In this document: piece by piece, positions 1-7,785 of the stretch
Layout of the letters: each line of letters begins with the position of its first letter
Position numbering within the stretch: the first letter of the stretch is position 1
NCBI GenBank assembly: GCA_024691875.1
Contig: JAILNG010000146.1
Location: forward strand, 1 to 32,568
Length of the DNA: 32,568 nt
Origin: Lachnospiraceae bacterium
GTDB lineage: Bacteria > Bacillota > Clostridia > Lachnospirales > Lachnospiraceae
Direction of reading: 5' to 3'
Made by a program: the position numbers and the translations under genes
The notes under the pieces: model-generated
The model's database searches: none
What the model was told of the DNA's origin: nothing
The model's input: only the letters and a program-made list of their open reading frames with translations

Positions 1-57
1 GGTAAAATGTTTCTCAATCCTAGGCAAATTCATTATTTCTGAGAGTGAAATCAACAT
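1..57 (-). CDS. Start of a gene leaving the left edge (partial, 19 codons)
   Basis: An ATG at 57-55 on the minus strand opens a frame that stays open to the window edge (MLISLSEIMNLPRIEKHFT). It lies about 30 bases downstream of the expected start of a perfect consensus promoter, and AGGT sits 7 bases before the ATG as a weak ribosome site. The short N-terminus loosely resembles the opening of PucR-type regulators (a small helix followed by 'LP'), but 19 residues are too few to name a family. A competing ATG further upstream stops after 18 codons. This is probably the real 5' end of the next gene; the product is unknown. Confidence 0.4.
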   Translation of the reverse strand, partial: MLISLSEIMNLPRIEKHFT

Positions 58-92
58 ATAAACTACCTAAACGCATAAAGTCACAGTTGAAT

Positions 93-121
93 ATTATAGT
101 TACGAACTAACGTTTTGTCAA
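93..121 (-). promoter_or_regulatory. Perfect consensus sigma-A promoter pointing off the left edge
   Basis: On the minus strand TTGACA (121-116) and TATAAT (98-93) are separated by exactly 17 bases. Both hexamers match the consensus fully. Transcription would begin near 86 and run into the partial gene at 57. The -35 lies inside a loose dyad (AACAGT 120-125 and ACTGTT 145-150), and ATAGTTAC occurs twice (96-103 and 139-146), so a regulator site is possible. The target gene is outside the window. Confidence 0.75.
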
Positions 122-180
122 CAGTTTTTTGCAACAAAATAGTTACTGTTCACATTTAATCAACCCGCTCATCTCGCAGA

Positions 181-486
181 GGCTCAACAGATTCATAAGT
201 TACTGCCCGCAACCGACGATACAATAAGCCATCCGAAAGCTTGCTTTCAGGGATGGGGTGTTGTGTCGGCGGTAGCTGCGAAGCAGCGTACTCACGAGCT
301 GTTAAGCTTGTGAGTGCGAGCAGTTACATAGTTAAATAATTGCACATTTTCAACACAGTAACCCCGCCCCTCTACACGAGCAATGGAGCGAAGCGGATTG
401 CGAGTGTAAGACAATGGGGAGGACCGCTGCGTAGCAGGGGAGGGACCCCATTGTATGGGTTGTGAGGTGTGAGCAGTTACGAAGTT
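181..486. repeat. GC-rich block of nested hairpins with a repeated GAGCAGTTAC end motif
   Basis: This is the gene-free stretch beyond the left-edge promoter. It contains at least five inverted repeats. H1 at 213-269 is a long interrupted stem (CCGAC/GTCGG outside, CCATCC/GGATGG and GAAAGC/GCTTTC inside). H2 at 275-287 is GCTGC-GAA-GCAGC. H3 at 290-315 is an 11-bp stem. H4 at 373-408 pairs TACAC and GCAAT with their complements around facing GA/GA steps. H5 at 411-454 has a 9-bp perfect stem, ACAATGGGG/CCCCATTGT, enclosing CTGC-GTA-GCAG. GAGCAGTTAC-NN-AGTT recurs at 318-333 and 471-486. No coding frame is convincing. It resembles a dispersed intergenic palindromic repeat or a structured RNA; which one cannot be settled from a single copy. 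Confidence 0.6.
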
Positions 487-2792
487 CTCTCTCCCTCTCT
501 CACCCTCTCTTCAAACTTCTCCACGGGTAAAGGTTTATCAAACAGATAGCCCTGGAACTTCTTACATCCGATCTTTTTAAGGAATTCAAACTGTTCGTCA
601 GTCTCCACCCCTTCCGTGATAACATCGGTGTTCAGCTTGTCCGCCATCTGTATAACACTTTCGAGTATATCGCGGCCTCTTTGCTCACTTTTCATTTTCA
701 AGAAATCCATGTCGATCTTAAGTACATCCATCTTGAAATCTTTAAGCGTATTAAGTGATGAGTATCCGCTTCCGAAATCATCCATTTCTACGCTGAAGCC
801 GAAGTTTTGAAGCTTATCTATCAGTTTTCCGGCGTATTCGACATTGGTCATGACCGCGGTTTCCGTAATCTCAAGACGCAGCTTGTCGGGATTTAAAGAG
901 TACTTTTTAATAAGGTTCGTGAAGATCTCGTAAACATCCAGGATGTATAGATCTCTGGGTGAAATGTTCACTGAAAGAGAAAGATCCTTAAAGTTCTCTT
1001 TATCCTTCCACTCATTTAAAATGATACATGCCTGTTCCCATATAAATTTATCGATCTCGGCTATTCTGCCGTTCTTCTCAAAGATCGGTAAGAAAAGACC
1101 GGGAGAAAGCATGCCTCTTACAGGATGCTCCCATCTTACCAGGCATTCGCCGCCTCTTATCTCTCTTTCAGTATCCACCTGAGGCTGAATGAAAACTTTA
1201 ATATCTTTGTTCAAAAGAGCTCCTGCAAGTTCACCGTTAAGCTTCTGCCCTTCGACGACCAGCTCTCTCATTTTGTTATCATAATACTCCAGGCACTTTG
1301 TATAATCTCCTTTAATTGAAGTTACTGCCATAAGTGCCCTGTCACACATTACAGAAACCGGTATATCTTCAGTTATCTCGTACACTCCTGCATAGCATCT
1401 GAATGAATAATCCTTTAAGAGGTTCAGATTGTCCATGAGTTTCTGGATACATTCTATAAAGTAGGCTTCATTGAACCGTTCCTTTGGTATCAGGAGTGCA
1501 AAACGGTCACCTACCAGTCTTCCGTAAACATCATCGTCATGGCAGGCTTCTTTCAGCATTTCAGCAAAACGTATAAGAATATCGTCTCCCTCTTCCTCGC
1601 CGAAGAGCTCATTGACGATCTTGAAATTGGCGATATCCGAGCAAACCATATAATAATTCTTATCGGGATTCCCTTTGATCAAATGTTCACATTGATCATA
1701 GAAATACTCTCTTGTGTACAATCCCGTAAGCGAATCATGGGTTGCGCGATAAAATGCTTCTTCACGTCTCTTAGCATCTTCTGTCATATCCACAACATGG
1801 AAGAAGCAGCCGATGTAGGCGCCGGTCTTATCCTCAATTCTGTTAAACTGCAGTTTATAAAACCTTTTCTCATTTTCAAAAGCGAACTGCTTATTATCCG
1901 AAAAACTCTTGAGCTCGGAAAAATTTTTACCTTCGGTCCAATCCTTTACCATTTGTTCCAATTTCTCACGATTGGATCTCTTAATATCCTTTATATTGAT
2001 ACCCAGGTCAAAATACTTGTTAGCGTAATCATTTATATAAAGAAGAACGTTCTCATTATCAAAAACCATGAGTCCGCTTTCCATGATCTCCGCCACCTGA
2101 TTCATGGTGCGCATGAGCAAATTGTTCGGAACGTAGCTGGTCATAAAGTAACTGATACTTATTCCTATAAGAGCATATGTCAAAACGGACCAGTCAACCG
2201 GTAAAGCAAAGGACATATAGATCACATTCAAAAGAATAGCTACCGTAAATGTGATGACGATCGACATATACCTTATCCTGTAAAACCGAGGCACCTTAAC
2301 CGCTTTTGTTATCAGGATAAAGAATGAAGCCGCAAGCATAAGATAGCAAATTGCAAGATGAATGTAATAAGGAGTTTTTTCCGCTATCTGGTAATAAGTC
2401 CCTACAAAACGATTGTCATACAGAACTCTGATAGTAAAACAATGCTCCGTAAAAACGTTTGCAACAAGCGAGATTATGTCCGCTGCAACAAGCACATTAA
2501 AGGTCAATATCAAAAAAAGCTTACGTCTGTTGGTGTAAACGATACAGAAATAGAGTAAAGAATGCAGAATGAAATCAAGAGATATAAAATAAACTTCAAA
2601 TGCAAAAAGTGTTCCTTCTTTCGAAAGTCCATAGCTGTTTGCAAGGTTTGCAAGCATAGCAATTATGCCGCCGATAAAAGCGGCAATTAAAGGCTTACTC
2701 ACTTCGTCTTTATTATGTCTGACAAAGTGAACGGTGTAAGCTGAGAATGCAATTGAAAAGAAAAGCATCAAGCAACAATATGCAAGTCTCAT
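477..2792 (-). CDS. Membrane-anchored degenerate-GGDEF/EAL protein, probable c-di-GMP phosphodiesterase
   Basis: 771 residues. About seven hydrophobic helices fill residues 1-215 (a 7TM sensor-like region), followed by a PAS-like segment at about 225-335, a GGDEF domain at about 345-505 and an EAL domain at about 515-765. The diguanylate cyclase signature is LVGDRF at 426-431 instead of GGDEF, so cyclase activity is unlikely. The EAL domain looks complete: ECLVRW at 549-554 (Glu retained), Asn609, EITE at 641-644, DDFGSGYSS at 671-679, K692 and E727. The prediction is a signal-controlled phosphodiesterase that lowers c-di-GMP, with the dead GGDEF perhaps acting as a GTP-sensing switch; the switch is inference. 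GGAGG sits 7 bases before the ATG. The last three codons and the stop overlap the second GAGCAGTTAC repeat. It lies downstream of ackA, past a strong terminator, so it is a separate unit. Confidence 0.9.
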   Translation of the reverse strand: MRLAYCCLMLFFSIAFSAYTVHFVRHNKDEVSKPLIAAFIGGIIAMLANLANSYGLSKEGTLFAFEVYFISLDFILHSLLYFCIVYTNRRKLFLILTFNVLVAADIISLVANVFTEHCFTIRVLYDNRFVGTYYQIAEKTPYYIHLAICYLMLAASFFILITKAVKVPRFYRIRYMSIVITFTVAILLNVIYMSFALPVDWSVLTYALIGISISYFMTSYVPNNLLMRTMNQVAEIMESGLMVFDNENVLLYINDYANKYFDLGINIKDIKRSNREKLEQMVKDWTEGKNFSELKSFSDNKQFAFENEKRFYKLQFNRIEDKTGAYIGCFFHVVDMTEDAKRREEAFYRATHDSLTGLYTREYFYDQCEHLIKGNPDKNYYMVCSDIANFKIVNELFGEEEGDDILIRFAEMLKEACHDDDVYGRLVGDRFALLIPKERFNEAYFIECIQKLMDNLNLLKDYSFRCYAGVYEITEDIPVSVMCDRALMAVTSIKGDYTKCLEYYDNKMRELVVEGQKLNGELAGALLNKDIKVFIQPQVDTEREIRGGECLVRWEHPVRGMLSPGLFLPIFEKNGRIAEIDKFIWEQACIILNEWKDKENFKDLSLSVNISPRDLYILDVYEIFTNLIKKYSLNPDKLRLEITETAVMTNVEYAGKLIDKLQNFGFSVEMDDFGSGYSSLNTLKDFKMDVLKIDMDFLKMKSEQRGRDILESVIQMADKLNTDVITEGVETDEQFEFLKKIGCKKFQGYLFDKPLPVEKFEERVREGERTS

Positions 2793-2810
2793 TTTCTTAC
2801 CTCCGAAATC

Positions 2811-2825
2811 CTCATCGGATATCGA
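2811..2825 (-). promoter_or_regulatory. Small dyad in the EAL gene leader
   Basis: CATCG-N5-CGATG lies just ahead of the GGAGG ribosome site of the GGDEF/EAL gene. It could form a small hairpin or be a binding site. No good sigma-A promoter was found in this short leader: TTTACA is followed after 17 bases only by TAATCT. Confidence 0.25.
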
Positions 2826-2868
2826 TGATTCTTAGTAATAGATTAACACAAAGATTAAACTGTGTAAA

Positions 2869-2901
2869 TCAAAAAATGCCGCGATGTTTCACGCGGCATT
2901 T
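2869..2901 (-). terminator. Rho-independent terminator after ackA
   Basis: On the minus strand a 10-bp perfect stem (AAATGCCGCG/CGCGGCATTT, 2901-2892 with 2883-2874) with an 8-base loop runs straight into a T tract. It closes the pta-ackA operon 14 bases after the ackA stop. Confidence 0.85.
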
Positions 2902-2914
2902 GATAATTCTTACT

Positions 2915-4108
2915 TTAGATGAGAGCGACTGTCTCTCTTGCGATGGCAAGTTCCTCATTTGTGGGGATAACAAGCATCTTAACCTTTGAATCGGGTGTGG
3001 AGATAACCATCTCCTTGCCTCTCTGCTTATTCATCTCATCGTCAAGCTTAACTCCGAGATAACCGAGGTAAGCACAGATCCTTGATCTTGTCTTGCCGTC
3101 ATTCTCTCCGAGACCTGCAGTGAAAACGATGGCATCAACGCCGTTCATTGCTGCAACATAGCTTCCGATGTACTTTGCAACTCTGTAAACAAATGCTTCA
3201 ACAGCGTCCTTCGCTCTCTCATTGCCTGAATTTGCAGCAGCTTCAAGATCACGGAAATCACTTGAAACGCCGGAGAGGCCGAACACGCCGGACTTCTTGT
3301 TAAGGATGTTCAAAACCTCGTCAACAGTCTTATTCTCTTTGTTTGCAATGTATTGAACAACAGCGGGATCAACATCACCGCTTCTTGTTCCCATGATGAG
3401 GCCTTCAAGAGGAGTGAGTCCCATGGATGTATCAACGCACTTTCCGTTAACTACTGCGGAAAGAGATGCACCGTTTCCGAGATGGCAAACGATAACCTTT
3501 GAATTCTTGGGATCAAGACCGCCGAATTCGATCGCTCTCTTGGAAACAAAGGAATGGCTTGTGCCGTGGAAGCCGTACTTACGGATAGCGTACTTGTCAT
3601 AGTACTCATAAGGGATTGCGTAAGTATATGCCTTCTTGGGCATTGTCTGATGGAATGCTGTATCAAATACAGCTACCTGAGGTGTTGAAGGCATTAATGC
3701 CTCGCATGCTTCGATTCCGATGAGGTTTGCGGGATTGTGAAGAGGGCCAAGGTCGAAACACTCACGGATAACTCTCTTTACGTCCTCATTTACAACGATG
3801 GACTCTGAGTAGTACTTTCCTCCGTGGAGTACTCTGTGTCCTACGGCATCGATCTCCTTCATGTCGGAGATAACGCCCCAGTTCTTGTCGAGCAAAGCGT
3901 CGATAACGAGCTTAACTGCTGCTTTGTGATCAGGCATAGCTTCTTTTCTTTCCTTAAAGCCTTCCTTGCCTGTGGGTGTGTGTGAGATCATGGAACCTTC
4001 CATGCCGATTTTTTCGCAAATACCCTTTGCGAGAACGGACTCATTCTCCATATCAATGAGCTGATACTTAAGGGAAGAACTTCCGCAGTTTAAAACCAAT
4101 ACTTTCAT
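2915..4108 (-). CDS. ackA: Acetate kinase
   Basis: 397 residues, the normal size for the family. AckA converts acetyl phosphate and ADP to acetate and ATP in the cytoplasm, the last step of the fermentative Pta-AckA pathway. Family marks are visible in order: the N-terminal NCGSSSLKY nucleotide-binding loop of the ASKHA fold, [18 protein letters not shown], the GNGASL loop, the [10 protein letters not shown] segment and GLGEND near the C-terminus. The ATG is preceded by AGGAG at a good distance. It is 60 bases downstream of pta on the same strand, and a hairpin lies in that gap. A strong terminator follows. Nothing looks truncated. Confidence 0.98.
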   Translation of the reverse strand: MKVLVLNCGSSSLKYQLIDMENESVLAKGICEKIGMEGSMISHTPTGKEGFKERKEAMPDHKAAVKLVIDALLDKNWGVISDMKEIDAVGHRVLHGGKYYSESIVVNEDVKRVIRECFDLGPLHNPANLIGIEACEALMPSTPQVAVFDTAFHQTMPKKAYTYAIPYEYYDKYAIRKYGFHGTSHSFVSKRAIEFGGLDPKNSKVIVCHLGNGASLSAVVNGKCVDTSMGLTPLEGLIMGTRSGDVDPAVVQYIANKENKTVDEVLNILNKKSGVFGLSGVSSDFRDLEAAANSGNERAKDAVEAFVYRVAKYIGSYVAAMNGVDAIVFTAGLGENDGKTRSRICAYLGYLGVKLDDEMNKQRGKEMVISTPDSKVKMLVIPTNEELAIARETVALI

Positions 4109-4125
4109 TTTAATCTCCTATAAAT

Positions 4126-4149
4126 CGGGGAATGACAAGTCATCCCCCG
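4126..4149 (-). promoter_or_regulatory. Hairpin in the pta-ackA intergenic gap
   Basis: CGGGG and ATGAC pair with GTCAT and CCCCG, leaving one mismatch and a tiny loop. The stem sits just upstream of the ackA ribosome site. A long T tract is lacking, so it is not a good terminator. An mRNA-processing or partial attenuation role that sets the pta:ackA ratio is an inference. Confidence 0.4.
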
Positions 4150-4168
4150 TTGATCTTAGTTTAATGTT

Positions 4169-5164
4169 CTATTTCTGCTGAGCCTGAACAGCTGTGATAG
4201 CGATAACGCCAACGATGTCTTCTGTGAAGCATCCGCGGGAAAGATCGTTAACGGGAGCTGCGATACCCTGAGTCATGGGGCCGTAAGCTTCAGCTTTTGC
4301 AAGTCTCTGAACGAGCTTGTAACCGATGTTACCTGCATCAAGATCAGGGAAGATCAGGGTGTTTGCATGTCCTGCAACCGCACTGCCGGGAGCCTTGGAA
4401 GCACCTACGGAAGGAACGATGGCAGCATCAAGCTGAAGTTCTCCGTCGATCTGGAATTCGGGATAGTCCTTCTTTGCGATCTCAACAGCTGCTGTAACCT
4501 TGTCGATGTCTGCATGCTTTGCGGATCCCTTTGAAGAATGTGAAAGAAGAGCAACCTTAGCGGGCTTTCCTACAAGAGCTTCAAAACTCTTTGCGGAGCT
4601 GCCTGCGATAGCTGCAAGTTCTTCGGATGTAGGATTCTGAACGAGTCCGCAGTCACCGAATACAAATGTTCCTTCCTCACCGAATTCACAATCGGGAACT
4701 ACCATGATGAAGAAAGCTGAAACAAGCTTTGTTCCGGGTGCTGTCTTCAGGATCTGGAGGCAAGGACGAAGTGTGTTTGCTGTAGAATGGCAAGCTCCGG
4801 AAACAACGCCGTCTGCGTCTCCCATCTTAACCATCATTACTGCGAATGTTGTGTAATCTGTTGTAAGGGATTCCTTTGCCTTTTCGGGTGTCATTCCCTT
4901 TGCCTGACGAAGTTCAACGAGCTTGTCGATGTAGCTCTGTAATTTATCTGTCTTATTGGGATCGATCCTCTTTGCCTTGGAAATGTCAAGACCCTGTGCT
5001 GTCTTTTCGATCTCCTCATCAGATCCTACCAAAATTACGTTTGCCGTACCCTCCTTAAGAGTGATTGCAGCAGCTTCCATTACTCTTCTGTCTTCTGTCT
5101 CGGGAAGAACGATGGTCTTGAGATTCTGCTTAGCTCTTGCTTTGATTCCTTCAATGAAACTCAT
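4169..5164 (-). CDS. pta: Phosphate acetyltransferase (phosphotransacetylase)
   Basis: 331 residues, the short single-domain form typical of Bacillota, without the N-terminal regulatory domains of the enterobacterial enzyme. It interconverts acetyl-CoA plus phosphate and acetyl phosphate plus CoA, feeding AckA. Recognisable segments are VLPETEDRRVMEAA near the N-terminus, VSGACHSTANTLRP, FGDCGLVQNPTSEELA, LLSHSSKGSAKH, DGELQLDAA and the C-terminal AEAYGPMTQGIAAPVNDLSRGC. AAAGGAGA stands before the ATG. It is the first gene of the pta-ackA operon and is divergent from tmcAL, with the two promoters overlapping. Confidence 0.97.
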   Translation of the reverse strand: MSFIEGIKARAKQNLKTIVLPETEDRRVMEAAAITLKEGTANVILVGSDEEIEKTAQGLDISKAKRIDPNKTDKLQSYIDKLVELRQAKGMTPEKAKESLTTDYTTFAVMMVKMGDADGVVSGACHSTANTLRPCLQILKTAPGTKLVSAFFIMVVPDCEFGEEGTFVFGDCGLVQNPTSEELAAIAGSSAKSFEALVGKPAKVALLSHSSKGSAKHADIDKVTAAVEIAKKDYPEFQIDGELQLDAAIVPSVGASKAPGSAVAGHANTLIFPDLDAGNIGYKLVQRLAKAEAYGPMTQGIAAPVNDLSRGCFTEDIVGVIAITAVQAQQK

Positions 5165-5224
5165 ATGTTTTCTCCTTTCGAATTCGGTGCGGAAGCTTCA
5201 TATCCCTTTTTCATCAGGATGGCT

Positions 5225-5269
5225 TTGCACATTTGGAATTATTATAGTATAATCTTTTCAGTTTCACAA
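5225..5269. promoter_or_regulatory. Overlapping divergent promoters for pta (-) and tmcAL (+)
   Basis: For pta on the minus strand: TTGTGA (5269-5264), a 17-base spacer, TATAAT (5246-5241). For tmcAL on the plus strand: TTGCAC (5225-5230), a 17-base spacer, TATAAT (5248-5253). The two -10 hexamers form one perfect 13-base palindrome, ATTATAGTATAAT, centred on 5247. Two RNA polymerases could not bind at once, so the promoters should compete. The pta promoter is well supported; the tmcAL -35 is weak, so that promoter is less certain. Confidence 0.65.
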
Positions 5270-5312
5270 GAAAAATTTGAAAACAAACAAGATTTACGGG
5301 AGACACTTTTTT

Positions 5313-6533
5313 ATGAAAATTGCATCTGTAATTGCTGAGTTTAACCCGTTTCACAACGGACATGCCCATCTTGTGCAAAAAACAAAAGAAGAATGCGGAG
5401 CAGACTACGTCGTAGCTTTCATGAGCGGTGATTTCGTTCAGCGAGGCGCTCCCGCGATCTGCGATAAATTTACAAGAGCAGAAGCCGCCGTAAAATGCGG
5501 AGTCGATGCTGTTTTTGAATTGCCGGTGGTCTACGCCACCGGTGCCGCCCCCGACTTTGCTTTCGGAGGCGTATCCATGGCAGAAAACATGGGCTGCTGT
5601 GACTTCCTTGCTTTCGGAAGTGAATGCGGTGATCTTGATACTTTACAAAAGGCCGCCATCCTCATCTCCGAAGAAACGGAAGAATTCAAAGAAAAACTGA
5701 TGACCGCTTTAAAAAAGGGACTTTCCTATCCGGCAGCTATTTCTTCCGTTGTGAGCAAGACCCTTAAGGCAGATGAAAACCCTCTCCGTGCCCCCAATAA
5801 CACTCTGGGAATAGAGTATCTTAAAGCTTTAAAGCTTCTTAATTCCAAGATCACACCCTTCACCATACAAAGACACCTTTCCTCTTATCACGAAAATGGC
5901 CTTGTAACCGATAAAGAAACAGGCATTTCCTATACCGGAGCGACTTATCTCCGAAATGTACTTACCGGCTCCGAAGAAACGGAAACATTGCGAAGATCTA
6001 TGCCTGAGGAAGCATTTGAGACGATCTTTTCGGAATTTAAAAAAAGTTTTCCGGTCGTTCCTGACGACTTCACGCTCCCGCTGTCATTGATGCTGGAAAA
6101 AATGACTGCCGAAGAAGTGGATTCATTGACCGGAAACATCGATTCAAAATCGAAATTAAAGAAGAATCTTCTGACATTTGAGAAATTTACAAGCCTGAGA
6201 TCCGATCTTCATGACAAGAGCCTCACGGAAAGCGCTGCGGGAAGGCTCCTCACCCATGCCCTTTTAGGCATATACGACAAGGACGTGGACAGAGAAACCG
6301 GTGTTAAGTACTTAAGACTTCTCGCCATGAACAAAGACGCCTCTCCCCTTCTAAAAAAAATAAAAGAGACCTCATCGATCCCTCTTATAACAAAAATGGC
6401 AGATTTTGATATTTCGAAATACCCAATGCTGATGAAGGATGTATATGCCTCCAATCTGTATCAAAAGGTTGTGAGCGAAAAATTCGGCCTTCCGTACAAA
6501 AATGACATAATTCATTCGCCCGTGATAGTCTGA
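5313..6533 (+). CDS. tmcAL: tRNA(Met) cytidine acetate ligase
   Basis: 406 residues from the ATG at 5313. That start is chosen because GGGAGA lies about 10 bases upstream, while the frame also extends 12 codons further up without a ribosome site. The N-terminus IAEFNPFHNGH carries the HxGH motif of the nucleotidyltransferase fold, followed by FMSGDFVQRGAPA and the FELPVVYATG segment of the YlbM/TmcAL family. The Bacillus enzyme activates acetate with ATP and makes N4-acetylcytidine at the wobble position of elongator tRNA-Met. Its only expected co-substrates are acetate and ATP, the two products of the neighbouring Pta-AckA pathway. It ends at a bidirectional terminator shared with the convergent coaD cluster. 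Confidence 0.9.
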   Translation: MKIASVIAEFNPFHNGHAHLVQKTKEECGADYVVAFMSGDFVQRGAPAICDKFTRAEAAVKCGVDAVFELPVVYATGAAPDFAFGGVSMAENMGCCDFLAFGSECGDLDTLQKAAILISEETEEFKEKLMTALKKGLSYPAAISSVVSKTLKADENPLRAPNNTLGIEYLKALKLLNSKITPFTIQRHLSSYHENGLVTDKETGISYTGATYLRNVLTGSEETETLRRSMPEEAFETIFSEFKKSFPVVPDDFTLPLSLMLEKMTAEEVDSLTGNIDSKSKLKKNLLTFEKFTSLRSDLHDKSLTESAAGRLLTHALLGIYDKDVDRETGVKYLRLLAMNKDASPLLKKIKETSSIPLITKMADFDISKYPMLMKDVYASNLYQKVVSEKFGLPYKNDIIHSPVIV

Positions 6534-6540
6534 TCGGGCA

Positions 6541-6577
6541 CAAAAAGCTTCGTCCGAGGACGAAGCTTTTTGTTTTT
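6541..6577. terminator. Bidirectional terminator between tmcAL and the coaD cluster
   Basis: A long perfect stem (AAAAAGCTTCGTCC with its complement, 6542-6555 and 6558-6571) carries A5 on one side and a T tract on the other. It can therefore stop transcription from both convergent genes. The minus-strand coding frame ends at 6576, so the T tract touches that gene's stop. Confidence 0.85.
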
Positions 6578-7274
6578 AGTCTATGTCACGCATAAAAGCG
6601 TCAGAATCAACATTGAAACCGTCACTGTCATCATTCTCATTTCCGAAGAACTGATTATCGTTCTCGTACTGATCGGGCTGCTCGCCTTCGATGTCGGCAA
6701 CGATGTCGCTTTCTTCGATGGGTGCGGGTGCCACCTCATCACAGAGTTCCTTACGGTTTGCCGTAACGATCTCAAGATTTCTTGAAAGGGCTTCAACAAA
6801 GGCTTCGGATTTAGCCTTGGTGTCCTCAAGAGTTGTGGAAAGAACATTCTCTATCTGAAGAAGCATGTCCTTTGTGTACTCAAATGCTCCGCTTCTGATC
6901 TGCTCAGCTTCATAGTTTGCTGTTCCCAGTGTTTCATCAGCCTGCTGGTTTGCACGAGCTATGAACTCATTTGCCTGAAGGTATGCCTGACGCATGATCT
7001 CGCTGTCATGAACCATAGCTTCCGCCTTAACATTTGCATCTTCGATGATCTTCTGTGCTTTAAGCTCAGCCTCTCTTAAGATCTCGTCTCTTCTCTCAAG
7101 GATCTTGGCACATCTTGCAACCTCATCCGGGATCTTAAGCTTCATTTCATCCAACTTGTCAAGAAGTTCGTCCTTCTGAACGATGATCTGTGTGCTGGAA
7201 AATCCCTTGGGTTTGCACAACTCAATATATTCGTAGATATCTTCGATCGCCTGCTCTATTCTCTTGGAACTCAT
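6576..7274 (-). CDS. Coiled-coil protein, hypothetical (V-ATPase subunit H/DivIVA-like)
   Basis: 232 residues. The central part, about 60-170, is a long alanine- and charge-rich coiled coil, and the C-terminal 40 residues are very acidic and disordered. Automatic pipelines tend to call such proteins 'ATPase' or 'V-type ATPase subunit H-like', but no ATP-binding motif is present. The GGAGG site overlaps the end of coaD and the gap is three bases, so the two genes are translationally linked. Its position next to coaD fits clostridial gene order. A scaffold or division-related role is possible, but the function is unknown. Confidence 0.75.
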   Translation of the reverse strand: MSSKRIEQAIEDIYEYIELCKPKGFSSTQIIVQKDELLDKLDEMKLKIPDEVARCAKILERRDEILREAELKAQKIIEDANVKAEAMVHDSEIMRQAYLQANEFIARANQQADETLGTANYEAEQIRSGAFEYTKDMLLQIENVLSTTLEDTKAKSEAFVEALSRNLEIVTANRKELCDEVAPAPIEESDIVADIEGEQPDQYENDNQFFGNENDDSDGFNVDSDAFMRDID

Positions 7275-7277
7275 AAT

Positions 7278-7769
7278 TTAATCCTCCGTACGCTTTTTGT
7301 ATTTTTCATGAATGTCGCTCATAATGCATTTCGGTACAAACGCCGAAATGTCTCCTCCATAGGACGCAATTTCTCTTACGAGACTGGAGCTGACAAATGA
7401 GTACTCGATACTGGTGGTGAAAAAGATCGTATCAACCTCGGGATACATTTTGTGGTTTGTCTGAGCGATCTGGATCTCATACTCAAAATCCGTTACGGCT
7501 CTCAAACCTCTTACCAGAAAGTCTGCTTGCTCTTTCTTTGCAAAATCTACCAGCAGGCCGTCATAGGTCTCGATCCTGATATTTGGGATGTCTCCCGTCA
7601 CCTTTTTCAAAAGTTCTACTCGCTCTTCCACCGTAAAAAGCGGGGTTTTGGAGCTGTTTTTAAGAACACCGATTATCAATTCGTCGGAAAGCTTCGATGC
7701 ACGCTTTATAATGTCCAGATGGCCCAGCGTCACCGGATCGAAACTACCGGGATAAATTCCTTTTTTCAT
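7278..7769 (-). CDS. coaD: Phosphopantetheine adenylyltransferase
   Basis: 163 residues, standard length. CoaD transfers AMP from ATP to 4'-phosphopantetheine, giving dephospho-CoA, the penultimate step of coenzyme A synthesis. The N-terminal YPGSFDPVTLGHLDII contains the nucleotidyltransferase TxGH motif, and the C-terminal SFVSSSLVREIA matches the second ATP-binding segment. RGLRAVTDFEYE, the substrate-binding stretch, is intact. It lies 16 bases after rsmD and 3 bases before the coiled-coil gene, the usual rsmD-coaD pair of Bacillota. Confidence 0.97.
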   Translation of the reverse strand: MKKGIYPGSFDPVTLGHLDIIKRASKLSDELIIGVLKNSSKTPLFTVEERVELLKKVTGDIPNIRIETYDGLLVDFAKKEQADFLVRGLRAVTDFEYEIQIAQTNHKMYPEVDTIFFTTSIEYSFVSSSLVREIASYGGDISAFVPKCIMSDIHEKYKKRTED

Positions 7770-7785
7770 AGATCATCCTGTCCGT

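Noticed and set aside
181-480. CRISPR array
   Set aside because: The repeated motif occurs only twice at unequal context and the block is made of different hairpins, not equal repeats and spacers.
1539-2204. 221-codon plus-strand frame
   Set aside because: It is antisense to the clearly coding GGDEF/EAL gene, has no ribosome site and has no recognisable domain.
2793-2868. Sigma-28-type promoter for the EAL gene
   Set aside because: A TCCGATGA stretch resembles the -10, but no -35 is at the right spacing.
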